This document shows positions 9,465 to 20,296 of a stretch of 64,000 nucleotides of DNA, one piece after another (the first letter of the stretch is position 1; every line of letters starts with the position of its first letter). Under the pieces are notes generated by a model. It saw nothing but the letters and a program-made list of their open reading frames with translations. It searched no databases and was not told the origin of the DNA. The stretch is taken from contig AP025055.1 of the NCBI GenBank assembly GCA_036186865.1, positions 3,186,223 through 3,250,222 on the forward strand. The letters are read 5' to 3'. The DNA comes from Eustoma russellianum (lineage: Eukaryota; Streptophyta; Magnoliopsida; Gentianales; Gentianaceae). Made by a program: the position numbers and the translations under genes.

Positions 9465-11010
9465 TTGCCGACGAAAAAATCACCGACGAACAACGTATAG
9501 TCGTTGTTTCGTCGGTAATAGCGACGACTGTGCGACAAAACTAATGTCGTCGCTAATTGCGACGAAAGTACGATGAAATTCGTTGTCGCTAAAAGAAAAA
9601 TAGTCAGTCAGGTGAATTACGTCGGTGATTTGTCGGTGTCTCGTCGCTACTCTGCGTGTTTTTATTCGTCGCTATTTAGTTTGTAACGCTACGTCGCTAT
9701 GTCGTCGCAATTGTGTCGCTAAAATTAGCCCAAATAAAATAAATTCGCCGTTTAGTAAGTTCTTGGCGTTGTGTATCGTCGTTTTTTTGTCAATGAAACC
9801 CGCATGTGGCAAATGTTTTGTTTTACTTTCCGTTCGTAATTCGATTTGTCGTTGTGTCGTCGCAGATACATCGAGAATTGAACACGTGTATTGATTAAGG
9901 AAAAAGAAAGCGGTGATTGGGAAAAATACTCATTCATTCAATAATAAAAGTTACATTATCAAACGAAAAAAATAAAAAAAAAATCTAAAAAGAGATGCGG
10001 AGATGTACCGTTCACTCTTCGTCATCGGACGAAAGAGTGGCCGCGACATTCTCCGCAAACTCTTTGAGAAGGCGCTTAAGCTTGTAATATCTAAATTTCA
10101 TCTTCCGCAGCCTTCTAGTCATGTTGTGCAGTTGCCGCGACTGCTGCTGCATGTTTGCCATCAGCATACGGAAGTCGGCGTCCTGCACCGGCGTTTGTTC
10201 TTGATCACTCTGATGCTGCGGTGGGACATAGACAGATACGGAACCTTCTCGCTCAACCGATGGTACTTGAGGAGGAGGAGGCCGTTCTGGAGGGGCACTG
10301 ATTGCCCGTCCACCACGCCTTGGGGTTCTTTTAAAACGACGCGGCATATTTTGATTATTTATAACCTTATATGTGTCTAATATATGTGCGGATGTTTGGG
10401 GTATAAATAGTAAAATTAGCGACGACATAGCGACGACATAGCGACGTTTTTGTCAACCGTTAGGAATGTGCAGTGATGACCTTTCCGGCTGTTTTAACGA
10501 CGACGTAGCGACGAATTTGCGACGTATATTCATCGTACGATGCAACCATTGGGAACTGAACTGGCACTGCCGAATAGCGACTACTTGGCGACGGAGTAGC
10601 GACGAAACGCGTCGAATAATGTGAAGAGACGTTATCCGTCGCTGTTTCGTCGGTAAAACGTCGGTAAATTCAAAAACAATTCGCGCGTTGTAAGCATTGG
10701 GAACTGGACGGACTGCCTTTTAGCGACGACGTAGCGACGACGTAGCGACGAATCACGTCGTACGGAGTGAAGAGACGTTTTGCGTCGCAATGTGGCCGGT
10801 ACTTCGTCGGTAAAAGCATATCAAACGACGTGTTTCGTCGCTGGTCGTCGGTAAATCGTCGGTATGTGTGTTTGTTTCTGAGATTTGTGTTTCTTGTTCG
10901 TCGCCGGTCGTCGCGAAGTCGTCGGTATTGTGTTTGTTTGTTTCCGAGATTTGTGTTTGTTTTGTGGTCGCTATCTCGTCGCTATTGCGTCGGTAACATT
11001 GCAGGCTGAG
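9465..11010. repeat. Left subterminal region with CGACGA motifs
   Basis: Very dense copies of TAGCGACGA / TCGTCGCTA and CGTCGGTAA in both orientations, mainly 9468-9700 and 10420-11000, interrupted by the opposite-strand ORF at 10012-10347. In En/Spm, repeated subterminal motifs are bound by TNPA; these look like the equivalent. Confidence 0.85.
10012..10347 (-). CDS. Hypothetical 111-residue basic/coiled-coil protein, opposite strand in CACTA subterminal region
   Basis: Start chosen at ATG 10347 (MPRRFKRTPRRGGR); the frame is open upstream to another ATG at 10428, which lies in the CGACGA repeats and is less convincing. The N-terminus is Arg/Lys-rich (nuclear-signal-like), the middle Pro/Gln-rich (PPERPPPPQ), and residues about 55-100 look helical and basic (MANMQQQSRQLHNMTRRLRK, then a Lys/Leu-rich helix), ending in an acidic SSDDEE. 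No TE protein family recognised. It is free of stops while the main transposase is full of them and it sits between two repeat clusters. Could be an accessory protein, a decayed exon of another gene, or chance. Confidence 0.4.
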   Translation of the reverse strand: MPRRFKRTPRRGGRAISAPPERPPPPQVPSVEREGSVSVYVPPQHQSDQEQTPVQDADFRMLMANMQQQSRQLHNMTRRLRKMKFRYYKLKRLLKEFAENVAATLSSDDEE

Positions 11011-11171
11011 AACGATTAAAACCATTTTCCTTCTTCTTCTCTTCTCCCATTCTTCTCTCATTTCAAACACATCAATCATCAATTTTGAACGAAAAAACCG
11101 AAGTGTGGAATTTTGATTTTTTCTACCACCAAAAAAGATAGCTGCTGTTATTTTGAAGGTGTATCGAGAAA

Positions 11172-14100
11172 ATGGATCCGAGGAGAAGCGATAGAAAGTG
11201 GATGTACCAGAGAGTAAACAATGGGGAGTGGTGTTTTAGATTTGTTGAAGGTCTCGAATAATTTATGGATTTTGCGACGAGTAATGAAAGTGGAACGCAG
11301 ATTAGATGTCCGTACAAGAAATGTAAGAACCGTAAATATAAGGATCCGGGTGACGTGAGGGTTCACTTATTGAAACAAGGTTTCGTCCACAATTACCATA
11401 CATGGTACTGTCACGGCGAATATGAGGGGGCGTCTACATCTGCAACTGTACACGTCGAAGGGGGGACCCGGTCAGGTTGATGCCGAAGAAATATGCGAGG
11501 GATCTCACAACCCATACATGCAGATGGTGACAGACGCAGCCGCCGGCGCATTTACCGGAGAGCAGTTGTTACAAATGCAGGATCTGGATGAACAGCCGCG
11601 TATATTCGTGGAGGAAGATCCGAACCCTCAGGCGAGACAGTTTTTTGAGATGCTGAACGCCGCCAACACGCCGTTGTATCCTGGTTGCGGTAGTCACACA
11701 CAGATGTCCATGATCGGTCGGATGAAGAGCATGAAGACGGAACACCACATGACGGAGAGATTGTACGATGGGATGTGTCAGCTGATGAGGGAATCTCTTC
11801 CCGAAGGGAACACAATGGTCGACAGTTTTTATTCGACGAAGAAACAGCTGCAGGCGTTGGGACTGCTGGTTCAGAAAATCGATTGTTGTTCAGAGGGGTG
11901 CATCATATACTGGGGCATCAACGAGGATAAAGACATGTGCAGGGTCTGTGGGACAAGCAGGTGGAGAACGAACAAAAGAAACCGGAACGTGCCAAGAAAA
12001 CAATTTTACTATTTACCTCTCGCCCCTAGACTGCAGAGGCTATACGCATCCGGTGCCACAGCTAGCCAGATGAGGTGGCACGCGGAGCACTACACGAAAG
12101 ACGGTGAGATGTGCCATCCATCTGACGGCGAAGCTTGGAGGACGTTCGATGCGACGCATCCGGGTTTTTCGTCGGAGACAAGGAACGTTAGGTTGGGTTT
12201 ATGCACCGACGGGTTCAACCCGTTTGGACAGTCGGGAGAGCAGTATTCGTCGTGGCCTGTAATCGTGACGCCGTACAATCTACCGCCTTGGATGTGCATG
12301 AAGATGCCGTACATGTTCTTGACTGTGATCGCACCGGGGCCTAGGAATCCGAAACAGAAGATCGACCTATACCTGCAGCCGTTGATACAGGAGCTGAAGT
12401 AGTTGTGGGAGTTTGGCATGGAGACGTTCGATGTATCGACTAAACAAAACTTCCAGCTACGCGCCGCGCTGATGTAGACGATCAGCGACTTCCCGGCTTA
12501 TTCTATGTTGTCGGGGTGGAGCACAGCGGGGAAATACGCTTGCCCTTGCTGCATGAAGCAAGCGAAGACGATGTCCTTGAAACATGGACGTAAGATAAGC
12601 TGGTTCGACAGCCATAGGAAGTTCCTGCCCAGACGTCATTTGTACAGAAAGAACGTGACGGCGTTCATGCCTGGCATCGTCGATAAGGACACAAAGCCCG
12701 AGCTCCTCACGGGTGCAGAGGTGCTGCAGGAGATAGACAGTTGTGGATTCGTGGGGGTCGCTGATGATCCGGACGGCAGTCACAACGCAGACCTGGCTCG
12801 TTACTGTATCGGGTGGAAGAAGAGAAGCATATTCTGGGAGCTTCCGTACTGGAACAGCAATATGATCCGACATAACCTGGATGTCATGCACATTGAGAAG
12901 AACGTGTTTGACAACATTTTCAATACAGTGCTGAATGTGCCAGGAAAAACAAAAGACAATATGAAGGCACGACTTGATATGCGCGACCTCAACATGCGAC
13001 CGGAGCTGCATCCCGTTGGCACATCATACATGCCGAAGTCCTCGTACACGCTGAATGCGGAGCAGGTCAGTGCGTTGTTATCGTGGCTGGGGACGGCTAG
13101 ATTTCCTGATGGCCATGTTTCGAACCTGTCGAAGAACATCGACGTGAATAAACGCGGTTTGCACGGGATGAAGAGCCATGACTGTCACGTTTTCATGCAA
13201 CGGTTGATGCCCATTGCATTCCGCGATCTGCTTCCAACCAATGTATGGGAAGCAATTACCGAGATGAGTCTGTTTTTCAAATGTCTTACAGCCACGAGAC
13301 TCAGTGTGGATAATATGTCAAGGCTGGAGGGCGAAATCCCAGTGATCATATGCAAGCTGGAAACTATATTCCCTCCGGCCTTCTTTGATTCAATGGAACA
13401 CCTGCCAGTTCATCTACCATACGAGGCACGTGTTGGTGGTCCTGTTCAGTGCAGGTGGATGTATCCGTTCGAGAGGTACTCTTTTTTTATGTGCATGACG
13501 TTCTTATGTGTCTAAGCGCAAGCATCTGAACATACATTCACTATATGAACAGATATCTCAGGCATTTGAAGCTGAACATCAAGAACAAGGCGAAAGTCGA
13601 GGCCTCGATGTGCAATGCCTATCTGACGGAGGAAGCATCGGCTTTCGTGTCTCATTACTTCGAGCCAGATGTCCCGTCGAGGTGCAGAGATGTTCCCCGG
13701 AACGACGACAGCATTACCAGATCCGGTGTCCTCCCAATATTCACACATCCGATCAGATTTCACGGACATGGAAAGGAAATGATATTGGGGGACAGCGAGC
13801 TGAAGATTGCTCATTCTTATGTTCTGCGCAACTGCCGTCAAGTCGACCGTTTCCAGAGGTATAAACGATATCCAATTTTATTTTGTAAAGACCTTGCGAT
13901 ACTCTATCCATTATGTTACAAAGATATACATGGTACTCATTCGTAATTTGCTTCAGCTTGTTCATTGATTTATTGCAACACCGTTCACCGGGTATATCGA
14001 GCGATGCAATAAACAATGAGTTAGATTCCAAGTTTGCTGATTGGTTCAGGTGGCATGTAAGTTTACATATTTGCCTGTTACGTGTACGATATGTGATACG

Positions 14101-14929
14101 CATTTATTGCCCCACTGATGTATACTTACTTGTCGTTTTACAGGCGAGCAAAGGTCATCTGGCTGACGATGAGTACGGTTACATTCTGACACCAGTAGCC
14201 GAGGGTCCATTTAACAGAGTCACGCGCCACGACATGTGTTTTGTCAACGGGTATAGATTCCACACAGTCTCCCATGCCAGCCGAAAATCGTCGGAGAACA
14301 GCGGAGTGTGTGTCAAGCGGTATGACAATAGCCCGGACGAGGATGACTTCTACGGCTACCTTACTGACATCATTGAGCTCGAATATCCGGCATTGCCTAT
14401 AAAGCGGGTGGTCCTATTCAAATGCGAATGGTATGATCCAACTCGAGAAGGTTATCGCGTTGGCACAAAGGTTCACGACCAATATAAGTTGGTAGACATA
14501 CACCAAGGGCGGCGGTACAGAAAATACGATCCATACGTTTTGGCTAGTCAAGCGTCCCAGGTGTACTATCTATCGTATCCAACAACGAGGATGAATGCGA
14601 GCTCAAAAGACTGGCGAGCCGTGTGCAAAGTGAAATCGAGCAAGTTTGATGTTAGTATACAGACAAGTTCAGATGGTATGGACGCCGCATTTCAAGAAGA
14701 AAACCCGTCCGTTCTAGATACGACACATGTTGAACTGCACGACCTCCCTCTAAATGACTCCAACGGCGGTTTCATCGAAATTCATCTCAACATACAACCG
14801 CCTGACAATATTGAAGACGTAGTCGAAGACGAATACGAGGATGAAGAGGACAACGAGCATGTAGATGAAGATGAAGATGAAGATGAAGATGAAGATGCGT
14901 ATGAGGATGCAGATGACCAGGAAGATTGA
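11172..14929 (+). pseudogene. TNPD-type CACTA transposase gene, decayed
   Basis: Order of blocks is that of plant TNPD proteins: Transpos_assoc (from ATG 11172, MDPRRSDRKWMYQRV, CPYKKC...YHTWYCHGE), Transposase_21 (11700-13070, with PCCMKQ, FWELPYW, LDVMHIEKNVFDN), DUF4218-like (13195-13475 and 13553 on: LPTNVWEAI, NKAKVEASMC) and DUF4216 (14150-14560: GYLTDIIELEY, VVLFKCEWYD), then an acidic tail. Intron 13476-13552 is exact (GAGAG|gtact...aacag|ATATCTC); another is 14059-14143; one lies near 13859-13956. Breaks: TAA 11259-11261, frameshift about 11440-11480, TAG 12400-12402 and TAG 12475-12477. Transposase would cut the element ends in the nucleus; this copy cannot encode it. Confidence 0.92.
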
Positions 14930-15044
14930 CATTAGCCAAAATTTTTTATGTACCTCTTTATATGAAAGTGTGTATGTGTTGATGTACTTATATTCATGTA
15001 TATACTACTTTATATTTTGTATTTTTTTTTCAAAAATTATAACA

Positions 15045-15165
15045 CCGACGAGTTACCGACGAAATGTTGCGTCGCTAAATTTGAAATAACGACGATACAT
15101 GAAAAATAGCGACGAAACTAAATAGCGACGAACGTTCGTCGCTATGTCGTCGCAAAATTACGCAG
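15045..15165. repeat. Internal cluster of CGACGA motifs between the two CACTA genes
   Basis: About nine CGACGA/TCGTCG motifs, the same as in the subterminal regions, lie in the gap between the transposase stop (14929) and the presumed first exon/leader of the second gene. Could regulate the second gene or mark an old element end. Confidence 0.7.
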
Positions 15166-15169
15166 ATAA

Positions 15170-15316
15170 GCTGAACTCCCCCTCTTTCTTCCCCATTTCC
15201 CTCCTTCCCCATTTCCCTCCCCTCGGCGAAAGCTCCCCCCACCGGCGAAACCTCCCTCCCTCCCCCGGCGAAAGCTCCCTCCCGCGGCGAAGTTCTCCGT
15301 TGACCTCCCTTCTTCG
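15170..15316 (+). other. Probable leader of the second CACTA gene with GGCGAA repeats
   Basis: Pyrimidine-rich stretch with four spaced copies of CGGCGAAAGCTCC-like sequence, followed by TTCTTCG|gttagttt, a possible splice donor. Inferred 5' UTR; no protein assigned. Confidence 0.35.
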
Positions 15317-15386
15317 GTTAGTTTCTCTTCCTATTTCGTTTTACTGATTTTAATTAGTTATGTTGTTTTTAATTTTTTTAAAGTCT

Positions 15387-15790
15387 TGTGGGGTGGTGGT
15401 GCTGGGTGTGGGCTGGGCGGTGGTGCTGGGTGCGGGCTGGGTGGCGGGGCTGGGTGGTGCTGGGCAGTGGGTGCTGGGTGCGGGCTGGGTGCGGGGCTGG
15501 GTGTGGGTGGGCGGTGGTGCTGGGTGCGGGGCTGGGTGGTGCTGGGCGGTGGTGCTGGGTGGTGGTGCTGGGCAGTGGGTGCTGGGTGCGGGGCTGGGTG
15601 CGGGGCTGGGTGTGGGTGGGCGGTGGTGCTGGGTGCGGGGCTGGGTGGTGTTGGGCGGTGGTGCTGGGTGGTGGTGCTGGGTGGTGGTGCTGGGTGCTGG
15701 GTGCGGGGCTGGGTGGCGGGGCTGGGTGGTGCTGGGCAGTGGGTGCTGGGTGCGGGGCTGGGTGCGGGGCTGGGTGTGGGTGGCTGTGGT
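15387..15790 (+). repeat. G-rich higher-order minisatellite
   Basis: Built from GGTGCTGGGT, GCGGGGCTGGGT and GGCGGTGGT words, with almost no A. At least three larger units each end in GGGTGTGGGTGG (near 15508, 15620 and 15782). Strong strand bias (G on +). Several frames are open on both strands only because stops are rare in such sequence. Confidence 0.95.
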
Positions 15791-16495
15791 ATATATATGT
15801 ATATGTGTATAGAATTATGTATGTATATATATGTATATGGTATATATATGTATATGGTATATATGTATGTAGTATATATATGTATATACGGTATATATAG
15901 TGTATATATCTATATATGGGTATACATGTATATGGTATATATATGTATATACGGTATATATATATATGTATGTATGTATATACGGTATACATATATACAT
16001 ATATGTATATACGGTATATACATATATGTTTATGTACGTGCGTGTATATATATATTTGGCCCTAAACCATGAAAACATTGCTTCTTTATTATGAATTTAT
16101 GGATTTTGTAGTTAATTTTCGTATTTGGGTATATAATTATATATATAAGTTAATTTCGTATTTACATATAAATATATGTAAAATTATTAGAAAATGTTTT
16201 TTTGGGTAGAATTATGTATGTATATATATTTTTCGTATTTAAATATATTTATAATTATATAATCTATTTTGGTATATATATGTATATGGTATATATGTAT
16301 ATACGGGTATATATATATATATGCATATACAGGTATATATATGTATATACGGGTATATATATGTATATGGTATATATATGTATATACGGGTATATGTATA
16401 TGGTATATATATGCATATACGGGTATATATATGTATATATGGGTATATATGTATATGGTATATATATGCATATACGGGTATATATATGTACAAAC
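15790..16495. repeat. TATATATGTATATGG/ACGG microsatellite blocks
   Basis: Two blocks (15790-16040 and 16265-16495) of 12-18 bp units such as GGTATATATATGTATATAC, separated by AT-rich unique sequence. Directly abuts the G-rich minisatellite. Confidence 0.92.
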
Positions 16496-16568
16496 TGTTT
16501 TGTAAGAGGTTTGCATATGATTTTCAGTATGATACTAGTTCAAGGTTGTTGGATTTGGATTTGTCTTT

Positions 16569-16640
16569 GGAGAGGCCATTAAGGCTGGGAAACCTTCGAT
16601 AAACGCTTAGGTCATGCCGAAACGTTTAAAAATTATTAAT
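16569..16640 (+). repeat. Copy A of a duplicated segment before a splice acceptor
   Basis: About 65 bp from GGAGAGGCCATTAAGGCTGG to the AAACGTTTAAAA stretch is repeated at 17286-17351. Both precede a pyrimidine tract plus CAG acceptor (16651-16653 and 17387-17389). Confidence 0.85.
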
Positions 16641-16653
16641 ATGTTCCTCTCAG

Positions 16654-18102
16654 ATCTGATGGCTAGTGAGGGTTTACCGACGAGATCCACATACCCACCA
16701 GCTACACAGGACCTTCAAGGAGAGTTCGATATGTTCCTTTCTCAGCATGATACGTATGTCTCGGTTTCGACCGCCGCTCTGGCTGCGGACGCAGACCTTT
16801 TACGGTCTGCCGACATAGGGCCGCCAAACGCTACGGCGACTTCGTCAACTCCCTCAAGACCAAGTCGGAGCGTGACCCCACGTGGATAAGGCCTGCCTAC
16901 GTATCCGAGGCCGTCTGGGCGGCGTGGGTAGAAGGATGAAGGGACCATGCTTACCAAGCCCGCAGCGCCCGGAACGCGGCGAACCGGCGCAGCGGCAATG
17001 TACAGGGCCCAGCACCTGCCACACACTCAGGTGGTTCGGTTTCCCACGCCACCACGATGCGTTCTATGGTGAGTATTTTAATATTGGATTATTTAGATTC
17101 ATTGATTTCATTGGATTATTTACATTCATTGACTTAAGTGGATTATTTATATTCATTGAGTTAAGTGGATTATTTATATTCGTTGATTTCTTATGTTGCG
17201 CTGTTGTTTATTTGGTATTCTTATATGGTTACTTTAAGTGGTACATGTGTTCATTTGCCTTTTTATTTTTATTTTTGATTTGACTTGGGAGAGGCCTTTA
17301 AGGCCGGGATACCTCCGATAAACGAATAGGTCATGCCGAAATTTTTAAAATTCTGGATTTCACTAACATATTTTATTTCATTCTTTCAGCACGAGGAGAC
17401 GGGAGAGTGGCCAGCCTCCTACGATCTCTTCTACAAGACGCATCGGAAGAAAGCCTCCGACGGGACGGAGGACTGGATCACGACGAAGGCCCGCGACATC
17501 AGTGTAAGTAGACTACGATATCATTTGTTTTTTCCTTAGTTTGTTTTATTGCTAAACCATAACAATTCTTATTCTCATTTCAGGACGAGTACAACAGATT
17601 ACTCGCAGATAGGGGCGAACAGGCCGACAAGAACCGCGCTTATTGGGATGCGGTTCGGACTGTCGGCCCTCAGAATAAGAAGAAGAGGGAGGTGTACGGG
17701 GTTGGATCAGCAGCGCCGCGATTCTTTCCCGAAGTTCTACAAGCAGGTGCTTCCTCCGAGGCCAGCACCTCTGCGCCTTCTGCGACGCCAGAGGATATTT
17801 CGCGCCTGGAATCAGATAATGCGGCGCTGCAGCGTGAGATAGAGACCATCAGGACGAGGCATGAGGAGAGTGTACAGGCACTGCACTCGCAACAGCAGGC
17901 GCTGCAGCAGGCGCTTCAACAGGCGTTTGAGCATGCGCAGCGGCAGACGATGCAGGTGCAGGAGGCAACGAACCAGCAAATCTCGCACCTGTCGCAGGTA
18001 GTCATGTCTTTCATTTCCTGCTCCTCGCAGCCTCAGCCTCAGCCTCGCCCTCCTGATGGTCACTCTTCTCCGCATGATCCCCCTCCATCTTCCTCTGCAT
18101 AG
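16654..18102 (+). pseudogene. Second CACTA gene, Plant transposase (Ptta/En/Spm) type, broken
   Basis: Exons by splice consensus and frame: 16654-17068 (donor ATG|gtgagt), 17390-17503 (ttcag|CACGAGG ... AGT|gtaagt) and 17584-18102 (ttcag|GACGAG ... TAG). The joined product matches the Ptta/En/Spm family layout: DPTWIRPAYVSEAVWAAW, ATHSGGSVSHATTM, GEWPASYDLFYKTHRKK, then a Gln-rich coiled coil (17800-18000) and Pro/Ser tail. These proteins resemble TNPA, which binds subterminal repeats. Broken by TGA at 16937-16939 and a frame change near 16800-16829. The true first exon is unclear; the minisatellite would lie in its first intron. Confidence 0.82.
17286..17351 (+). repeat. Copy B of the duplicated pre-acceptor segment
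   Basis: Starts GGAGAGGCC, contains GGCCGGGATACCTCCGATAA and GGTCATGCCGAAA; matches copy A at roughly 85-90 percent by eye. Lies in the intron 17069-17389. Confidence 0.85.
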
Positions 18103-18435
18103 TTTTTTATTTTTTCATTGTTTGTACAGTCTATTTCATTTGTTGTCTTGACATTTTCTTTGTACTTTTATATTCTATCTGACAATATTACGGATTCTAT
18201 TTCGTTTGTGTTGTTTAATTATACGAACTTGAATGCGCAAATACCGTATTACTGTATAATATTCGTACAAATGATTTAATATACAAAATAAATATATTAT
18301 AGAAATTAAATAATAATAAAAACTTTTTAATTAATAATGTATTAATATTATTAATAAATCAAAAAAAATTTAAAATTTAATATTAAATAATGTATTTAAA
18401 ATAATTATTAGTAAATTTAATATTTTTAAAAATAA
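18103..18435. other. AT-rich 3' region of the second CACTA gene
   Basis: No coding signal. AT-rich, with AATAAA-like words (18287, 18309) compatible with polyadenylation; nothing else seen. Confidence 0.5.
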
Positions 18436-18439
18436 CAAA

Positions 18440-18905
18440 TACCGACGAACTGGCGACAAAATTGTGTTGTCGCAGATCGGTAATAAAAAACAAAAATTTA
18501 AAATTAGCGACGAAAAGACATATAACAACGACATTTTGCGACGAAATAAAACGGAAACAAAAATAAAAAAATAATAAATAGCGACGACAATACTTATACC
18601 GACGAAATTTTGCGACGAGTGTCTTTGTCGCAGAACCTTAATAAAAAAATAAAAAAATACAAAATAGCGACGAAAATATTTTACCGACAAAACAGCGACA
18701 GCAGAAAACAGGTCGCAGACCTGACAGTTTCTCGTCGCAGTTTGGCGACGATACACCGACAAAATTGTTTTCGTCACAATATAGCGACGCAGTGCCGACG
18801 AAATTTGCTTTGCGACAAGCCGTATAACGACCTTCATTTTTCGTTGCTATTTCGTCGCAATATGCCTATAGCGACGAAATAGCGACGTTTTTTGGCTGTC
18901 GCTAT
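18440..18905. repeat. Right subterminal region with CGACGA motifs
   Basis: Many TAGCGACGA, ACCGACGAAA and TTGCGACGA units running to the right terminal repeat, matching the left subterminal region. Confidence 0.87.
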
Positions 18906-18910
18906 AGGCT

Positions 18911-18923
18911 TTTTTTTGTGGTG
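18911..18923 (-). repeat. Right terminal inverted repeat of the CACTA element
   Basis: TTTTTTTGTGGTG, reverse complement of the left end; followed by GTG (18924-18926). Confidence 0.88.
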
Positions 18924-19089
18924 GTGTGCAAACCCAAGTGTGCTGGTGGTACGAGTTTAAAGCGTTTAAAGCTAATAAATCATGCGATACTTGTTAAGCT
19001 AGTTTGGAGGTTTATAAGGATGAAGATGTACTTTAGGTATGGGTTCTAAAGGTGAAACATGGCAGCTTGTGGAGCACACGTCCCCCGTG

Positions 19090-19615
19090 GAAGGACACTA
19101 CTCACACATAGAAGAGTATGTTCTCGGCCCTAAAGACGGTGATAGACGGCATTGAATTAACTATACAATTCCAACATAATGCTGCTGTGGCAAACCCTCA
19201 CCTTGCAGTCCATTGGAAAGCAGCCCCCAACGGTTTATTCAGTATTTCTTCACCTTATGCCTGTCAATTACCTGGTGAAGACAAGGCCATGCGAAAGGAA
19301 TGGACATCGCTTTTGACCCTAAAAGGGCCCGTCGCACAAATTTTCTATTATGACAGGCAAGGCTAGGCAGACTCCTAACGAATGAATTCCTGTATAGGAG
19401 TCATGTTCGTGATGCGCCATTGTGTAAGTTATGCCGGTTGCACAGTGAAGACACTACTGACGCGCTAAGGGACTATAAGGGTGCAAAGGCAATATGGCAG
19501 CGGCTTGTTCCGCGTACGGCATGGGGCAGGTTCTTCAACAACACTAACAATACTGCGGAATGGATTGATTTGGATTTTGAAGAGGATTGGAGTAGTGAAT
19601 TTGCCACATAAATGG
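19090..19615 (+). pseudogene. LINE fragment, C-terminal zf-RVT region
   Basis: Two frames together read like the zinc-binding region after the RT of plant L1-type LINEs: VHWKAAPNGLFSISSPYA, LLTLKGPVAQI, then RLLTNE, APLCKLCRLHSEDTTDALRD and AIWQRLVP. The family pattern is Cx2C...HAxRDC; here the last His/Cys are changed (DALRDY), and a frameshift near 19360 plus TAG 19364 break the frame. The upstream part (RT, endonuclease) is not present; the CACTA end is about 160 bp away. Confidence 0.72.
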
Positions 19616-19619
19616 ATAT

Positions 19620-20291
19620 ATATATTTAGAGAGGGTGTATATACAGTGTGAAACTTGAGGAACAAAGACTTACACGAGGAAGGTCTTGAGAGACCACCGG
19701 TACATACCACAGTCCATATGATATTTGATAGAGCTCGCAACATTAGATTAGTATGGGTTGGCTTCAGTAGTAGTATAGTCACAGATGTAAATTCTGCTAG
19801 TTAGTTCGCTCGAATCGAGCTGATGTAATTGTTTTTGCTGATTGGAATGAAAAGATCCCTTTCCGGAGGGGGAAAAAAGAATTCGTATGGAACGGAATGG
19901 AATGAGGCAGTATTACATTATTTGTTTATTTTTCTTTTTTTTGAAAATAAAAAACATGTTGGGGGCATTTCAGAAAGTTCAAGAAAGGCCTTTTTGGGAA
20001 CGTTCCTGGACACACTTATTGATTCGTTTAAATTATGATATACTAAGAGTAATTGTATCGATCTCTGTGATTGATTCTTGCTGACATGCTGGAATATTTC
20101 GCGTCGTGCTTGTAATTTGTAGTGGATCTCTATAAATCATATGCTTTCCTATTTTCAAAGCAAAACGTCGCATACCCTTACAGAATTCTATATAGAAATG
20201 GTCGATTAGCTCGGCGTCTGTGTCCTATGAAGTTAGGAGTTTAGCTTAGCTGTCGAGCTTTCAATCACACTTTGTTCAAGATGTCAGCGAC
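19620..20291. other. Non-coding tail, LINE 3' region or unknown
   Basis: No protein family recognised. 19680-19800 may still be LINE-derived. The stretch ends at the target site of the copia element that follows. Confidence 0.4.
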
Positions 20292-20296
20292 GTAGT
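20292..20296 (+). repeat. Target site duplication GTAGT (left)
   Basis: Identical to 26038-26042 on the other side of the copia element. Confidence 0.95.

Larger units (their letters stand above)
9445..18923 (+). mobile_element. CACTA-type (En/Spm) DNA transposon with CACCA termini
   Basis: Ends are a 13-bp inverted repeat CACCACAAAAAAA (9445-9457 and 18911-18923), flanked by GTG on both sides (9442-9444, 18924-18926), the 3-bp duplication expected for the superfamily. Inside are a TNPD-type transposase gene and a Ptta/En/Spm-type second gene, both with stops, and CGACGA-rich subterminal regions at both ends. Length 9.5 kb is normal for an autonomous-type CACTA element. The left end is only 10 bp from Sirevirus copy 1. 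Now non-autonomous because both genes are broken. Confidence 0.93.

Noticed and set aside
15360..16072. Long ORFs on both strands through the G-rich and TATATG repeats
   Set aside because: They exist because these repeats lack stop codons; amino acids are just repeat translations (GAGCGLGG, YIYVYGIY) with no domain.
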